DNA of 42,809 nt from Clostridiales bacterium (GCA_020859945.1 JAJBVG010000018.1:1-42809), one strand, 5' to 3'; shown: positions 21,350 to 30,348, numbered from the stretch's first letter. Notes: generated from the sequence alone by a model not told the origin. Program-made: numbers and translations.

Positions 21350-24300
21350 CCATGGGGGCCTTTGGTCCCTACGCCGGGGAGACCACGGTGGACTTCACTC
21401 AGCTGGGCAGCGGGCTTTACCTCATCTCCGGCAACACTGGCGCAGGGAAAACCACCCTGTTCGACGCCATCGTCTACGCCCTCTACGGCGTGGCCAGCGG
21501 CAGCGGACGAACGGCAGAGATGTTCCACAGCGACTACGCCGACAAGCATGACCGCACCTGGGTAGAGCTGACCTTCACCCAGGGTGGGCGGCGGTTCCGG
21601 GTATACCGGGAGTTTCGCTTTCCCAAAAAGCGGGACGGCAGCGTGGGCAAACCCACCAAAAACGCTCTTTTAGAGGAAGAGGGAAGGCCCCCTGTCACCA
21701 AAGAGGCCGCCGTTACCGCCCGTATCACAGAGCTGCTGGGGTTGGATGCCACCCAGTTCCGGCAGATCGTCATGCTGGCGCAGGGAGAGTTCCGCCGGTT
21801 CCTGGAGGCGGGCAGCGATGAGCGGGGTAAAATTCTGGGCCAGCTCTTTGACAACCGGCTGTATCTGGACTTCCAGCAGCGGTTAAAGCGGGGGGCGGAC
21901 TGCCTGGAGGCTCAGCGGCAGGAGACGGAGCGGGAGATCAATCTGCGGCTAAGTACCCTCAGCCTCCCGGAAGAACTGACGGAAGAACAGAAAAGCCGTT
22001 TCGATCTCCACCATCCCCAGTTGGCGGAGGCTTTGGCCCAGCTGGAGGCCGAGGACCGGCAGACTCTGGAGGCGCTGGACGGAGAGCTTCGCGCCCAGGA
22101 GACCCGGCGGGAGGAGATGCAGACCCAAAAGGCTCTGGCCCAGCAGCGGAACCAGCGGCTGGACGCGCTGGAACAGTGCCGCCGGGAGGAACAGGACTTG
22201 AAAAACCAGGCGGAGCCGATGGAAGCTCTGGCTCTCCGGCTGGAAAGGGGCAGGAAGGCCCTCAGGTTGGTGTCTCCCAGCGCCCACGCACTGGAGCAGG
22301 CCCGGAGTCGTCTGCTCCAGACCCAGGGAGAACTGGGCCAATGGACAGGCCAGCGGGAGCGGGAAACCCAGCGGTTCCAATCCTTGGAGAAGGAGTGCCA
22401 GCGCTGGCGGGAGCAGACCCCACAGATGGAGCGGCTGGGGCACCAGATCCAGGCCATTGCCGAGGCGCTGCCCGACTATGACCGGGTGGAGTCCATTCAA
22501 AAGGCGCTGGACAGCGCCAACCTCCGCCTGACTGCCGCCCGGCGAAGTGAAACCCAGGCCCAGGAGAGCAAACAGCGACTGGAGACGCAGCAGGCCACGT
22601 TGCAGGTCAAATTGGAATCTCTCAAGGGGGCGGAAGTGACCTGCGTTCGGCTGGCGGCGGAGCGGGAACAGGCCAGCGGGCGGCTGAACCGCCTCACCAG
22701 TCTGGCGGAACAAATGGAGGATTTGAAAATCGTACTGGCACAGGGCCTGGACCTGAGCTGTCGTCAACAACAGCAACAGCAGCGCCTCCAGACGGCGACA
22801 GATCGGCGCAGTTACCTGTATGACGCTTTTTGGAATGGTCAGGCCGGAATCATGGCGGAGCAGTTGGAGGAGACGCTGACGCTGGAAGGCGAGGGCGTTT
22901 GCCCCGTCTGCGGCGCCCGGCACTTGCGGGGGGACCACCCGCCTTTCGCCCAAAAACCGACGGAAACACCCACGCAGGAGGAACTAAACCGGGCTGAGGC
23001 CGCTGAAAAAGAGGAGCAGAAGAAAAACAACACCCTGTTGGACGAGCTTTCAGAAAAACGAAACAGCTGGAAGGCGGGGAAAAAGGCCGCGCTGAACCTG
23101 GCAGTTGAGTTATTCCCGGAAACGCCGGATTGGGACACGCTGACTCAGCCGGAATTTTTAAGATTGACCATTGCCCAGAGCAGAACGTACCTGACGAAGC
23201 TGGAAGCTGAATTAAAGACCGCACAGGAGCAGCGTCGGGACAAAGAGGATACCGAGGCACAGTTGCAATATCTCCTTTCTCAACAGGAACGGGCGCGGAC
23301 GAATCTGGACGAACAGACGGAGAACTGCAGAACCGTGCAGGAGGAGGTCACACGTCTGACCGCCCAGGCGGAGGAAGGACGGCGCACACTCCCGTTCCCC
23401 TCCCGTCAGGAAGCGCTGGCGGAGCAGGAAAAGCTGACTGCCCGGCGGGACCAGTGGCAGCGGGGGTTGGACCAGGCCCAGGCCGCACTGGACGAGAGCC
23501 AACGGGAACTGGCGCGGCTGGCCGGTCTGCTGGACACCGGGGAGACCCGCTTAATCGCCCAGCGACAAGAGTTGGAAGCCGCCGCCGCGCAGATGGATGC
23601 CGCCTGGAAGGGCGCAGGGTTTGCGTCCCTGACGGAGTACCAACGGGCGCTGTCCCCGGAGGGGCAGACCATCGACGAGGACTGGCTGACCGCACAGGAG
23701 GCCCGGCTGACCGAGTACCAAAACCGTTGCCGGGACTGCGCCAACCGGCTCCGTTCTCTGGAGGAGGAGACCGCCGGGTGGGAGCGCAGCGATTTGGCGG
23801 CTCTGGAGGGCGCGTTGCAAACGCTGGAAGGCGAGCTTGCCGCCCAAAGGGAGGCGCGAGACCGGCAGTACCACCGGCAGCAGGCCAACCGGCAGGTGGC
23901 TCAGGGGGTGGCCGAAGGTCAGGCGACACTGCGGCGCATCGCCCCGGCGGAGCGGGAGCTGAAACGGCTGGCGCAGGTTGCCAACGGACAGGACACTGCT
24001 CTGGGCCGCTACAGCTTTGATCGGTATGTTCTCAGCGCCTTCTTTGAGGAGATCATCGCCCAGGCCAACTGCCATCTGGACGTGATGAGCGGCGGAAAAT
24101 ACAGCCTGGCCCGGCGGGAGACCGCGGACCGGAAAAACGGCGCGGCGGGGCTGGAGCTGGAGGTGCGGGACGCCTTCACCGGGGAGGCCCGGCGCACCCC
24201 GTCTCTCTCCGGCGGCGAGTCCTTCCAGGCGTCGCTGGCCCTGGCGTTGGGCCTCTCCGATGTGGTGCAGCAGCACGCCGGAGGGGTCCAGCTGGAGACC

Positions 24301-24495
24301 ATGTTCATCGACGAGGGCTTCGGCTCCCTGGATAATCAGGCGCTGGAAAAGGCCCTGGAGGTGCTGCGTCAGCTGGCCGGAGACAGCCGACAGGTGGGCA
24401 TTATCTCCCACGTGGAGAAGCTGGAGGAATGTATCCCCCAGAAAATACTGGTCAAAGGCGGCAGGAACGGCAGCACCGTCGAGCTTCAAATTTAA
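21331..24495 (+). CDS. sbcC: Exonuclease SbcCD subunit C (Rad50-type ATPase)
   Basis: A 1054-residue SMC-like ATPase partner of SbcD. Walker A is GNTGAGKTT (34-42), followed by MLAQGEFRRFLEA (Q-loop region). Two long coiled coils, rich in Gln/Glu/Arg (about 190-500 and 560-850), flank a zinc hook CPVC (Cys524, Cys527). The ABC signature LSGGESF lies at 959-965 and Walker B METMFIDEGFGS around 994. All catalytic parts are present and the length is normal. It overlaps sbcD by 19 bases. No clear terminator was seen before the next gene. Confidence 0.96.
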   Translation: MRPEKLTMGAFGPYAGETTVDFTQLGSGLYLISGNTGAGKTTLFDAIVYALYGVASGSGRTAEMFHSDYADKHDRTWVELTFTQGGRRFRVYREFRFPKKRDGSVGKPTKNALLEEEGRPPVTKEAAVTARITELLGLDATQFRQIVMLAQGEFRRFLEAGSDERGKILGQLFDNRLYLDFQQRLKRGADCLEAQRQETEREINLRLSTLSLPEELTEEQKSRFDLHHPQLAEALAQLEAEDRQTLEALDGELRAQETRREEMQTQKALAQQRNQRLDALEQCRREEQDLKNQAEPMEALALRLERGRKALRLVSPSAHALEQARSRLLQTQGELGQWTGQRERETQRFQSLEKECQRWREQTPQMERLGHQIQAIAEALPDYDRVESIQKALDSANLRLTAARRSETQAQESKQRLETQQATLQVKLESLKGAEVTCVRLAAEREQASGRLNRLTSLAEQMEDLKIVLAQGLDLSCRQQQQQQRLQTATDRRSYLYDAFWNGQAGIMAEQLEETLTLEGEGVCPVCGARHLRGDHPPFAQKPTETPTQEELNRAEAAEKEEQKKNNTLLDELSEKRNSWKAGKKAALNLAVELFPETPDWDTLTQPEFLRLTIAQSRTYLTKLEAELKTAQEQRRDKEDTEAQLQYLLSQQERARTNLDEQTENCRTVQEEVTRLTAQAEEGRRTLPFPSRQEALAEQEKLTARRDQWQRGLDQAQAALDESQRELARLAGLLDTGETRLIAQRQELEAAAAQMDAAWKGAGFASLTEYQRALSPEGQTIDEDWLTAQEARLTEYQNRCRDCANRLRSLEEETAGWERSDLAALEGALQTLEGELAAQREARDRQYHRQQANRQVAQGVAEGQATLRRIAPAERELKRLAQVANGQDTALGRYSFDRYVLSAFFEEIIAQANCHLDVMSGGKYSLARRETADRKNGAAGLELEVRDAFTGEARRTPSLSGGESFQASLALALGLSDVVQQHAGGVQLETMFIDEGFGSLDNQALEKALEVLRQLAGDSRQVGIISHVEKLEECIPQKILVKGGRNGSTVELQI

Positions 24496-24570
24496 GCTGC
24501 AAAAACGGGGAAAACAGTTCTCATTTGCCACAAAGCGGCGAAATTGTCCATTCAACGGAGGGAAAGAGAC

Positions 24571-24600
24571 TTGACGGTGTCCGCTTTGATGCGCTAAAAT
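24571..24600 (+). promoter_or_regulatory. Promoter of the TetR-type gene
   Basis: TTGACG (24571-24576), 18-base spacer, TAAAAT (24595-24600); start codon at 24692. Confidence 0.6.
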
Positions 24601-24691
24601 AAACTTGTTCATTTATATCTTTTCCGGACGAGGGGGCTGCAAAGTCCCGCCGCCCGTACCATCGGAGAAACGGGGAAGGAGACATCGGGGT

Positions 24692-25249
24692 ATGGCGGAT
24701 TCCAACATCACCAAACGGGCGCTGGCGATGGCAATGAAAGAGCTGATGGAACAGATGCCCTTCTCCAAGATCAGCGTGGGGGACATCTGCGAGAAATGCG
24801 GCATGAACCGCAAGAGCTTTTACTATCATTTTCGGGACAAATACGACCTGGTCAACTGGATCTTCGACGTGGAGTTTATACAACTCACCGTTCAGCACGA
24901 AGAGGGCATCCGCTGGGCGCTGCTGGGGGAACTGTGTCAGTATTTTTACGATAACCGGGTCTTTTACCGGCGGGCGCTGGAGGTGAAGGGACAGAACTCC
25001 TTTTCCGACCACTTCCGGGAGATGCTTTCCCCACTGTTGCGGGAACTGTTAAGGAAGGTTCTCGCCGAGCCGCAGCAGATGGAGTTTTATATCAATTTTT
25101 ATTCCGATGCGTTTATCTGCTCCCTGGAGCGGTGGCTCTCCAGCCGGGATTGTATGCCGCCGGAGCAATTTGTGGGGCTGCTCCAGTCCAGTATCCTGAC
25201 CCTGGCCGATTTGACCAAGCTGGAGGGTGAGGAGTCGGAACAGGTATGA
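24692..25249 (+). CDS. TetR-family regulator (DhaS-like)
   Basis: A 185-residue one-component regulator. The N-terminal helix-turn-helix is ITKRALAMAMKELMEQMPFS, then KISVGDICEKCGMNRKSFYY, then HFRDKYDLVNWIF. The C-terminal part (about 75-175) matches the TetR_C domain seen in DhaS-type regulators (YRRALEVKGQNSF; FYSDAFICSLERWL). ATG at 24692 follows GGAAGGAGA. The ligand and targets are unknown; the next genes are two lipoproteins with their own promoter, so they may or may not be targets. Confidence 0.87.
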   Translation: MADSNITKRALAMAMKELMEQMPFSKISVGDICEKCGMNRKSFYYHFRDKYDLVNWIFDVEFIQLTVQHEEGIRWALLGELCQYFYDNRVFYRRALEVKGQNSFSDHFREMLSPLLRELLRKVLAEPQQMEFYINFYSDAFICSLERWLSSRDCMPPEQFVGLLQSSILTLADLTKLEGEESEQV

Positions 25250-25296
25250 CCCCCAGTGATTTACATTAAATTTCCATGAAAGCACTGCCAACTGAA

Positions 25297-25325
25297 TTGA
25301 CAGACGTTCTGATATGTGCTATTCT
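25297..25325 (+). promoter_or_regulatory. Promoter of the lipoprotein pair
   Basis: TTGACA (25297-25302), 17-base spacer, TATTCT (25320-25325); first start codon at 25373. Confidence 0.65.
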
Positions 25326-25372
25326 GAATATAACAGAAATATATGCTTTGTCAATGAATGGAGGTCCCTTTT

Positions 25373-25813
25373 ATGTGGAAATGGAAACGATTCCTTTGTA
25401 TGTTCCTGTCCCTTGTCATCTTGCTTTCCCTCTCTGCCTGCGGCAGTTCTAATCAAACGACCATTGACCAATGCGAATGGACGCTGAATACAATACAGAG
25501 CGACAGCGATGGCGGGAAAGTGGTGGCCTGCGCTGTGGACTACCTGGCCTCGTACCCCGGTGCGGCTGAGGTCGATTTTTCCTGTGCCGCCAGCGAGGGC
25601 GCGTTTGTGCTGACAGACCACGCCAGCGGTCAGGTCTACAGCGGGACTTACACGGAGAGTACAGCCACCGGCGACAGCCTTCTTTATACCGTCCAGTTTG
25701 ATGACAGCACAGGAAACGCCACCTCCGCGCTGACAAAATATGCGGACGGCGGCGCCGCCCCGACGTTGGTGCTTTCCGTTGACGGCTACACGATGTATTT
25801 CACCGGACAGTGA
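25373..25813 (+). CDS. Small secreted lipoprotein, unknown function
   Basis: A 146-residue protein with a type II signal peptide: KRFLCMFLSLVILLSLSACG, with Cys23 as the lipidated residue. The mature part is rich in Ser/Thr/Asp and beta strands (FVLTDHASGQVYSGTYTE, LLYTVQFDDSTGNATSALTK). It resembles small extracytoplasmic lipoproteins with a single beta-sandwich-like domain, but I recognise no family. ATG at 25373 follows GGAGG; an ATG 15 bases earlier overlaps that site. It is in an operon with the next lipoprotein, whose signal peptide is closely similar. Confidence 0.8.
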   Translation: MWKWKRFLCMFLSLVILLSLSACGSSNQTTIDQCEWTLNTIQSDSDGGKVVACAVDYLASYPGAAEVDFSCAASEGAFVLTDHASGQVYSGTYTESTATGDSLLYTVQFDDSTGNATSALTKYADGGAAPTLVLSVDGYTMYFTGQ

Positions 25814-25828
25814 GAGGGGAGATGCAAT

Positions 25829-26146
25829 ATGAAACGATTCCTTTGCATGTTTTTGACCCTCGCCGTCCTGTTTTCTCTGACCGCCTGCGGAAATGAAACA
25901 GCGGACCGCGTGACCTTTCAGGCCACCATTTTGGATGCAGACGAGAGCGGTTTCCTTGTGGAGCCAGTGGCGGGGAGCGCGGAACTGAATAGCTCTGACC
26001 GCATTATTATCCCTATGACGGCAATGGAATCCTCCCCTGAGCCAGAGGTGGGGGACACGCTGGAAATCGTCTATAACGGCGACATCGCAGAATCCTACCC
26101 CGCCCAAATCACCACCGTTTACAGCATCCGCGTGCTGGAAGAATAA
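25829..26146 (+). CDS. Small lipoprotein, DUF3221-like
   Basis: A 105-residue lipoprotein with signal peptide KRFLCMFLTLAVLFSLTACG (Cys20). The mature domain TFQATILDADESGFLVEP through GDTLEIVYNGDIAESYPAQI to VYSI resembles DUF3221-type OB-like domains, common in Firmicutes and of unknown role. It starts 15 bases after the previous gene with AGAGGGGAG as ribosome site. The signal-coding DNA is nearly identical to that of its neighbour, so one arose by duplication of the leader or of the gene. Confidence 0.8.
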   Translation: MKRFLCMFLTLAVLFSLTACGNETADRVTFQATILDADESGFLVEPVAGSAELNSSDRIIIPMTAMESSPEPEVGDTLEIVYNGDIAESYPAQITTVYSIRVLEE

Positions 26147-26222
26147 CACAAGCTTCTAATTCGAGTAAGCATAGAAATCCCCTGCCCACACAACCTGCGA
26201 ACGAGAGAAAGGAAGGTTTTGC

Positions 26223-27413
26223 ATGAATTTTGTCTTTGTTTCCCCCCAGTTCCCCGACTGTTACCGCCACTTCTGCCAGCGCTTGAAGGGCAACGGCGTC
26301 AATGTGCTGGGCATTGGCGACTGCCCCTATGCTCTGCTGCACCCGGAGCTGAAAGCCTCCCTGACCGAGTATTATAAGGTGGACACCATGGAGGACTACG
26401 ACCAGATGCTCCGGGCGGTGGCCTATTTCACCTTCCGCTATGGCAAAATCGACTATCTGGAGTCCAACAACGAGTATTGGATGGAGCAGGACGCCCGTCT
26501 GCGCCAGGACTTCCATATCACCAGCGGTCTCCAGCCGGAGGATATGCGGAAGTTCAAGAACAAATCTGCCATGAAAGCCTATTACGCGGCGGCGGGCATC
26601 CCCACCGCTCGGTATCACCTGCTGACCGACCGGCAGAGTGCCCTGGACTTCGCCCATCGGGTGGGGTATCCTCTGGTGGCAAAGCCCGACAACGGGGTAG
26701 GGGCCGCCGGGAACCGCACTCTTCGCTCGGACGCGGACCTGTACCGTCTGTTTGACATGGACCTTGGCTCCCAGTATATTTTGGAGGAGTTCGTCTCCGG
26801 GGACGTGTCCGCCTTTGACGGCATTGTCAACAGCAAGGGCGAAATTGTCTTTTGCGCCAACCATGTGACCACCATCTCCATCATGGACATGGTGCAGCAC
26901 CACGGCCCCATGTACTACTCCGTGTTGAAGGATGTCCCCTGGGATATGCTGGAGGCGGGCAAGGCGGTGCTGAAATCCTTTGGCCTGAAAAAGCGCAGCT
27001 TCCACCTGGAGTTCTTCCGGCTCACCGAGCCCAAGGAGGGCTTGGGTAACGTGGGGGACATCGTGGGCCTGGAGGTCAACATGCGTCCCGCCGGAGGCTA
27101 CACCCCAGACATGATCAACTACGCCACCAGCGCCGACTACTACCAGCTGTGGGCGGATATGATCTGCTACGATGAACCCCGTCATGGCTACGATGGTCAG
27201 CGGTACTACTGCGCCTACGTTGGTCGGTGGGACGAAAAGCGCTACCGCCACTCCCACGACGACATCTGCCAGCGGTATGGTTGGCGCATCAAAGACTCTG
27301 GCCGCCTGACCGGTATCCTGGAGGGGACCATGGGCGACGACTTCCTCATCGGCGTGGCCGACACCGCCGAAGCCAGAGACGAGATGATTGGGTATATGCT
27401 GGAGGAATACTGA
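26223..27413 (+). CDS. ATP-grasp domain protein (carboxylate-amine ligase type)
   Basis: A 396-residue cytosolic enzyme. An N-terminal Rossmann-like part (about 1-110) precedes the ATP-grasp fold: KNKSAMKAYYAAAGIPTARY, YPLVAKPDNGVGAAGNRTL (ATP-binding lysine and glycine loop), QYILEEFVSGDVSAFDG and the metal site DIVGLEVNMRPAGGYTPDM. It probably joins a carboxylate to an amine or other nucleophile through an acylphosphate. The substrate is unknown; it is usually annotated only as ATP-grasp or CarB-like. ATG at 26223 follows GAGAAAGGAAGG, 76 bases after the lipoprotein. It may be co-transcribed. Confidence 0.85.
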   Translation: MNFVFVSPQFPDCYRHFCQRLKGNGVNVLGIGDCPYALLHPELKASLTEYYKVDTMEDYDQMLRAVAYFTFRYGKIDYLESNNEYWMEQDARLRQDFHITSGLQPEDMRKFKNKSAMKAYYAAAGIPTARYHLLTDRQSALDFAHRVGYPLVAKPDNGVGAAGNRTLRSDADLYRLFDMDLGSQYILEEFVSGDVSAFDGIVNSKGEIVFCANHVTTISIMDMVQHHGPMYYSVLKDVPWDMLEAGKAVLKSFGLKKRSFHLEFFRLTEPKEGLGNVGDIVGLEVNMRPAGGYTPDMINYATSADYYQLWADMICYDEPRHGYDGQRYYCAYVGRWDEKRYRHSHDDICQRYGWRIKDSGRLTGILEGTMGDDFLIGVADTAEARDEMIGYMLEEY

Positions 27414-27416
27414 AAA

Positions 27417-27475
27417 GCTGTTAGCTATTAGCTGTTAGCTGTTAGTTACGTACTGCAAGCCAGTAGCAATAGCTC
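27417..27475. repeat. TTAGCTG heptamer repeat, copy 2
   Basis: AAAGCTG followed by TTAGCTA-TTAGCTG-TTAGCTG-TTAGTTA in a seven-base period, then GTACTGCAAGCCAGTAGC and AATAGCT. The core matches the element at 5579-5757 but only one unit is present. It lies directly after the ATP-grasp stop codon. Confidence 0.65.
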
Positions 27476-27494
27476 ATTATCACGCTGAAATAAG

Positions 27495-27545
27495 CGCAAA
27501 AAACCAGCCGGGAAAGGTACAATCTCTTTTCCGGCTGGTTTTGCG
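27495..27545. terminator. Bidirectional terminator
   Basis: AAAACCAGCCGGGAAA (27500-27515) pairs with TTTTCCGGCTGGTTTT (27527-27542) with one bulge, between the ATP-grasp gene (plus) and rubrerythrin (minus). The minus strand ends in TTTTTT. Confidence 0.85.
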
Positions 27546-27554
27546 TTGTACGGC

Positions 27555-28103
27555 TTATTGCAGCTCTGGCTTCACCTGGAAATACCCCTGTCCGACGCCG
27601 CAGACGGCGCAAACCTCCGGCGCGCGCTTTGCCACCACCAGATGGCCGCACCTCCGGCACTCCCAGACCACCTCTCCGGCTCTGGCAAAGACGGTTTGAG
27701 CCTCCACGCTGCGGATCAACTTCTGGAACCGCTCCTCATGGCCCTTCTCCACCGCCGCCACCAGTCGGAACCGGGCCGCCAGCTCGGAGAAGCCCTCCGC
27801 CTCCGCGTCCTCGGCAAAGTGGGCGTACATCTCCGTCCACTCGTAATGCTCCCCGGCGGCGGCGCTTTTCAGGTTCAACGCCGTGTCCGCAATGCCTGAG
27901 AGGGCTTGGAACCACAGCCGGGCGTGTTCCCGCTCGTTGTCGGCGGTCTCCCGGAAGATGGCGGCGATTTGCTCGAACCCCTCCCGGTGGGCCACCTGCG
28001 CGAAGAAGTCGTATTTGCTCCGGGCCTGTGTCTCCCCGGCGAAGGCCGTGCGCAGGTTCTGGTCGGTTTTGGTGCCCAGCAGTTCTTTTCCGTATTGTTT
28101 CAT
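27555..28103 (-). CDS. rbr: Rubrerythrin
   Basis: A 182-residue non-haem iron peroxidase that reduces H2O2 in the cytosol of anaerobes. The ferritin-like diiron domain has Glu24, Glu57 and His60 (NEREH) and Glu119/His122 (AAVEKGH). The C-terminal rubredoxin domain has Cys149/Cys152 and Cys165/Cys168 in CRRCG-x10-EVCAVCG. All metal ligands seem present. ATG at 28103 follows ACAGGAGGG. A 9-bp inverted repeat (28107-28137) covers that ribosome site. It is monocistronic and divergent from the STAND NTPase gene. Confidence 0.95.
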   Translation of the reverse strand: MKQYGKELLGTKTDQNLRTAFAGETQARSKYDFFAQVAHREGFEQIAAIFRETADNEREHARLWFQALSGIADTALNLKSAAAGEHYEWTEMYAHFAEDAEAEGFSELAARFRLVAAVEKGHEERFQKLIRSVEAQTVFARAGEVVWECRRCGHLVVAKRAPEVCAVCGVGQGYFQVKPELQ

Positions 28104-28106
28104 GGC

Positions 28107-28137
28107 GATACCCTCCTGTTTGTTGGTCGAGGGTATC
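28107..28137 (-). promoter_or_regulatory. Inverted repeat covering the rubrerythrin ribosome site
   Basis: GATACCCTC (28107-28115) and GAGGGTATC (28129-28137) are exact complements around 13 bases. In the rubrerythrin mRNA the 3' arm contains GGAGGGTATC, the Shine-Dalgarno sequence. It could be a translation switch or, at the DNA level, an operator. Confidence 0.55.
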
Positions 28138-28232
28138 TTTCCCAGAGAGGCGGGGATTTATCCGCGGGTTGATGGTTTCTGCTTCTCCGTCCCTGGATTC
28201 GGCAGAAACGGACAATTTTTGCCTTTTTCGCC

Positions 28233-28260
28233 TTGCGCGGAGTGAAAAATATGGTATACT
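28233..28260 (+). promoter_or_regulatory. Promoter of the STAND NTPase gene
   Basis: TTGCGC (28233-28238), 16-base spacer, TATACT (28255-28260); start codon at 28309. Confidence 0.5.
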
Positions 28261-28308
28261 AAATAAAAGAAATGAAATGTTCGGCTCACACGGGGAGAAG
28301 GTGTTTCT

Positions 28309-30348
28309 ATGAGCATATTTAAGGACATTTATGATATAGGGAAGGATGTAGGCGAGGGAGCCAGTAAAAAAATCGAGGAGAGCCGCCGCAAGGCGGAACT
28401 GTTGACCGACCCGCCGCCCAGGGTCAAAGAGAATTTCATGTTCCGGGAGCAGTTGGTAGAGGATTTGCGCCGACAAATCGTTGCAGCGGAAAAAACCGAG
28501 GACAACAAATTTCTCCTCTCCGGCTTTGGCGGGGTGGGCAAGACCACCGTGGCCCGCGCGCTGTACCACAAGCTGAAAGACCAGTGCAAACAAATCGGTT
28601 GGGTGGAGTGCCGGGAAAACGGCGACCTGCGGGCCAGCCTGCTGGCGGCCATCGACACAGGAGCGCAGGAGCAAACGGACGACAACGAGCGCTTTCGGCA
28701 AATCAAGCGCCTTCTGCGAAGCGCGACAGGGGAGACCGTGCTGTTCCTGGACAACGTGGACCAGCCGGACCCGCTGCTGGACCAACTGACGGGCTATGAC
28801 ATCACCCTGGTGGTCACCTCCCGGATGGAGCGGGTGGAGGGCTATCGGTCCGTTCCCATCCCTCAGTTGAGCGAAAACCAATGCGTGAAGCTGTTCTGTG
28901 ACTATTGTGAGAGCCCCCTCTCGGACCAGGACGCGCCCGTGGTGTGGGAGCTGGTTCGGCTGGTCAGTTGCCACACTCTGGCGGTGAGACTGCTTGCCAA
29001 AGGAATCCCGGCGGGAATGGGCTTGGCAGAATATTTGGACAAGTTGAAAACGGAGGGATTTAAATTTCCCAGACTCAGATTCGGTACCAGCCATGACCGG
29101 GCGGAGCGCACCGTGGTGGGACACCTGAAAAAGCTCTTTGACCTGGCCAAACTGGACGAGGAACAGACCCGCGTCATGCAGAACCTGGCGCTGATGGCGG
29201 ACAGTCGCACTCTGCCCTTTGAGGTGCGGGAGTGGATCGGCTGCGGCGAAAACACTCTGGCGGCGCTGGTGCGCACCGGCTGGCTGACCCAGACGGGGGA
29301 GGGCTACGAAGTTCATCCCCTTGTCCGGGAAATCGTCCTGTTGGACCCGGTGCCGGTGGAGGCGGTGGAGCAGTTCCTTGATTTTGTGACCTACAAGGCG
29401 TATTTCCAGGACGGCGAGGACTACCGGGCGGTGCAGTTTAAGTTGGGAATCGTCGAGGCGGTGCTGAAGCAGGTGGCGGACAGGCTGGAGGAAAAACGGA
29501 ACACTGCCGCGCTTTACAACAGTTTGGGTAATGTCTATGACGTCCAGGGGGAGTATGCCAGAGCGGAAATCTATCACAAAAGGGCGTTGAACATTCTCAT
29601 AAAGGCATCGGGGGAGGACAACCTGGACACGGCTAGCATCTACAACAACTTGGGCATTGTTTACGATGAACAGGGAGAGTATACCCAAGCGGAGAAGTGC
29701 TATTGGAAAGCACTGAACATTCAGCGAAAGATACTTGGGGAGAACCACCCGGACACAGCTGGTAGCTACGACGAATTGGGTGCTGTCTACAATCACCAGG
29801 GAATATGCGTTCAGGCGGAGGTTAGCCACAAGAAAGCGTTGGCCATCCGACTAAAGGTGTTGGGCGAGGGGCACCCAGACACGGCTAACAGTTACAACAA
29901 CTTGGGTGCTGTCTATTACGCCCAGGGGAAGTACGTCCTGGCGGAGGAGTGCTACCAAAAAGCGTTGGCCATCCGTTTAGAGGTGCAGGGGGAGGACCAC
30001 CTGGATACGGCCAGCAGTTACGATAACTTGGGTAGTATTTATGGTAAACGGGAAGAATACACTCAAGCAGAGAAATTTTTCCATAAAACACTGGATATTC
30101 GGTTAAAGGTACTTGGAAAGGACCACCCGGACACGGCCAGCAGCTACAACAACCTGGGTTTCGCCTACGAATGTCAGAAAAAATATGATGAAGCGGTGGA
30201 ACTGCTTTTGAAAGCTTGGAAAACCCGAAAACAAAAACTCGGCTCGGAACACCCAGAAACCAATCGGACCAAAAACAACCTCCGCAACTGCTTCCCCCAC
30301 ATCGACCACGGCGACCAGGACTTCGACACCTGGCTGAACAACCAGTAA
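28309..30348 (+). CDS. STAND NTPase (NB-ARC-like) with six TPR repeats
   Basis: A 679-residue cytosolic signal-transduction ATPase. Residues 1-35 form a short charged helical tail. The NTPase core has Walker A GFGGVGKTT (72-80), Walker B VLFLDNVD (144-151), sensor VVTSR (168-172) and a GLPL-like CHTLAVRLLAKGI (221-233). A winged-helix part (about 265-375) follows (WIGCGENTLAALVRTGWL, YEVHPLVREIVL). Residues 400-651 are six 42-residue TPRs of kinesin-light-chain type (pattern Y-NLG-Y--QG-Y--AE--y-KAL-I---LG--H-DT). Ligand sensing by the repeats would drive NTP-dependent oligomerisation. No classical effector domain is fused, unlike most Avs/NLR-type antiphage proteins. Confidence 0.9.
   Translation: MSIFKDIYDIGKDVGEGASKKIEESRRKAELLTDPPPRVKENFMFREQLVEDLRRQIVAAEKTEDNKFLLSGFGGVGKTTVARALYHKLKDQCKQIGWVECRENGDLRASLLAAIDTGAQEQTDDNERFRQIKRLLRSATGETVLFLDNVDQPDPLLDQLTGYDITLVVTSRMERVEGYRSVPIPQLSENQCVKLFCDYCESPLSDQDAPVVWELVRLVSCHTLAVRLLAKGIPAGMGLAEYLDKLKTEGFKFPRLRFGTSHDRAERTVVGHLKKLFDLAKLDEEQTRVMQNLALMADSRTLPFEVREWIGCGENTLAALVRTGWLTQTGEGYEVHPLVREIVLLDPVPVEAVEQFLDFVTYKAYFQDGEDYRAVQFKLGIVEAVLKQVADRLEEKRNTAALYNSLGNVYDVQGEYARAEIYHKRALNILIKASGEDNLDTASIYNNLGIVYDEQGEYTQAEKCYWKALNIQRKILGENHPDTAGSYDELGAVYNHQGICVQAEVSHKKALAIRLKVLGEGHPDTANSYNNLGAVYYAQGKYVLAEECYQKALAIRLEVQGEDHLDTASSYDNLGSIYGKREEYTQAEKFFHKTLDIRLKVLGKDHPDTASSYNNLGFAYECQKKYDEAVELLLKAWKTRKQKLGSEHPETNRTKNNLRNCFPHIDHGDQDFDTWLNNQ
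29506..30261 (+). repeat. Six tandem TPR-coding units of 126 bases
   Basis: Each 126-base unit encodes one 42-residue TPR beginning A-SYNNLG and ending H(P/L)DT. Units 2-6 share long identical stretches such as CACCCGGACACGGC and TACAACAACTTGGG. The similarity at DNA level suggests recent expansion or gene conversion of the sensor. Confidence 0.8.

Noticed and set aside
27736-29829. 697-codon minus-strand frame over rubrerythrin and the STAND gene
   Set aside because: It runs antisense to the TPR repeats and out of frame through rubrerythrin, and its periodic peptide only mirrors the DNA repeats.
29506-30261. Regular 126-base repeats considered as CRISPR-like or satellite DNA
   Set aside because: The period matches 42-residue TPRs in an intact frame, with no spacers.
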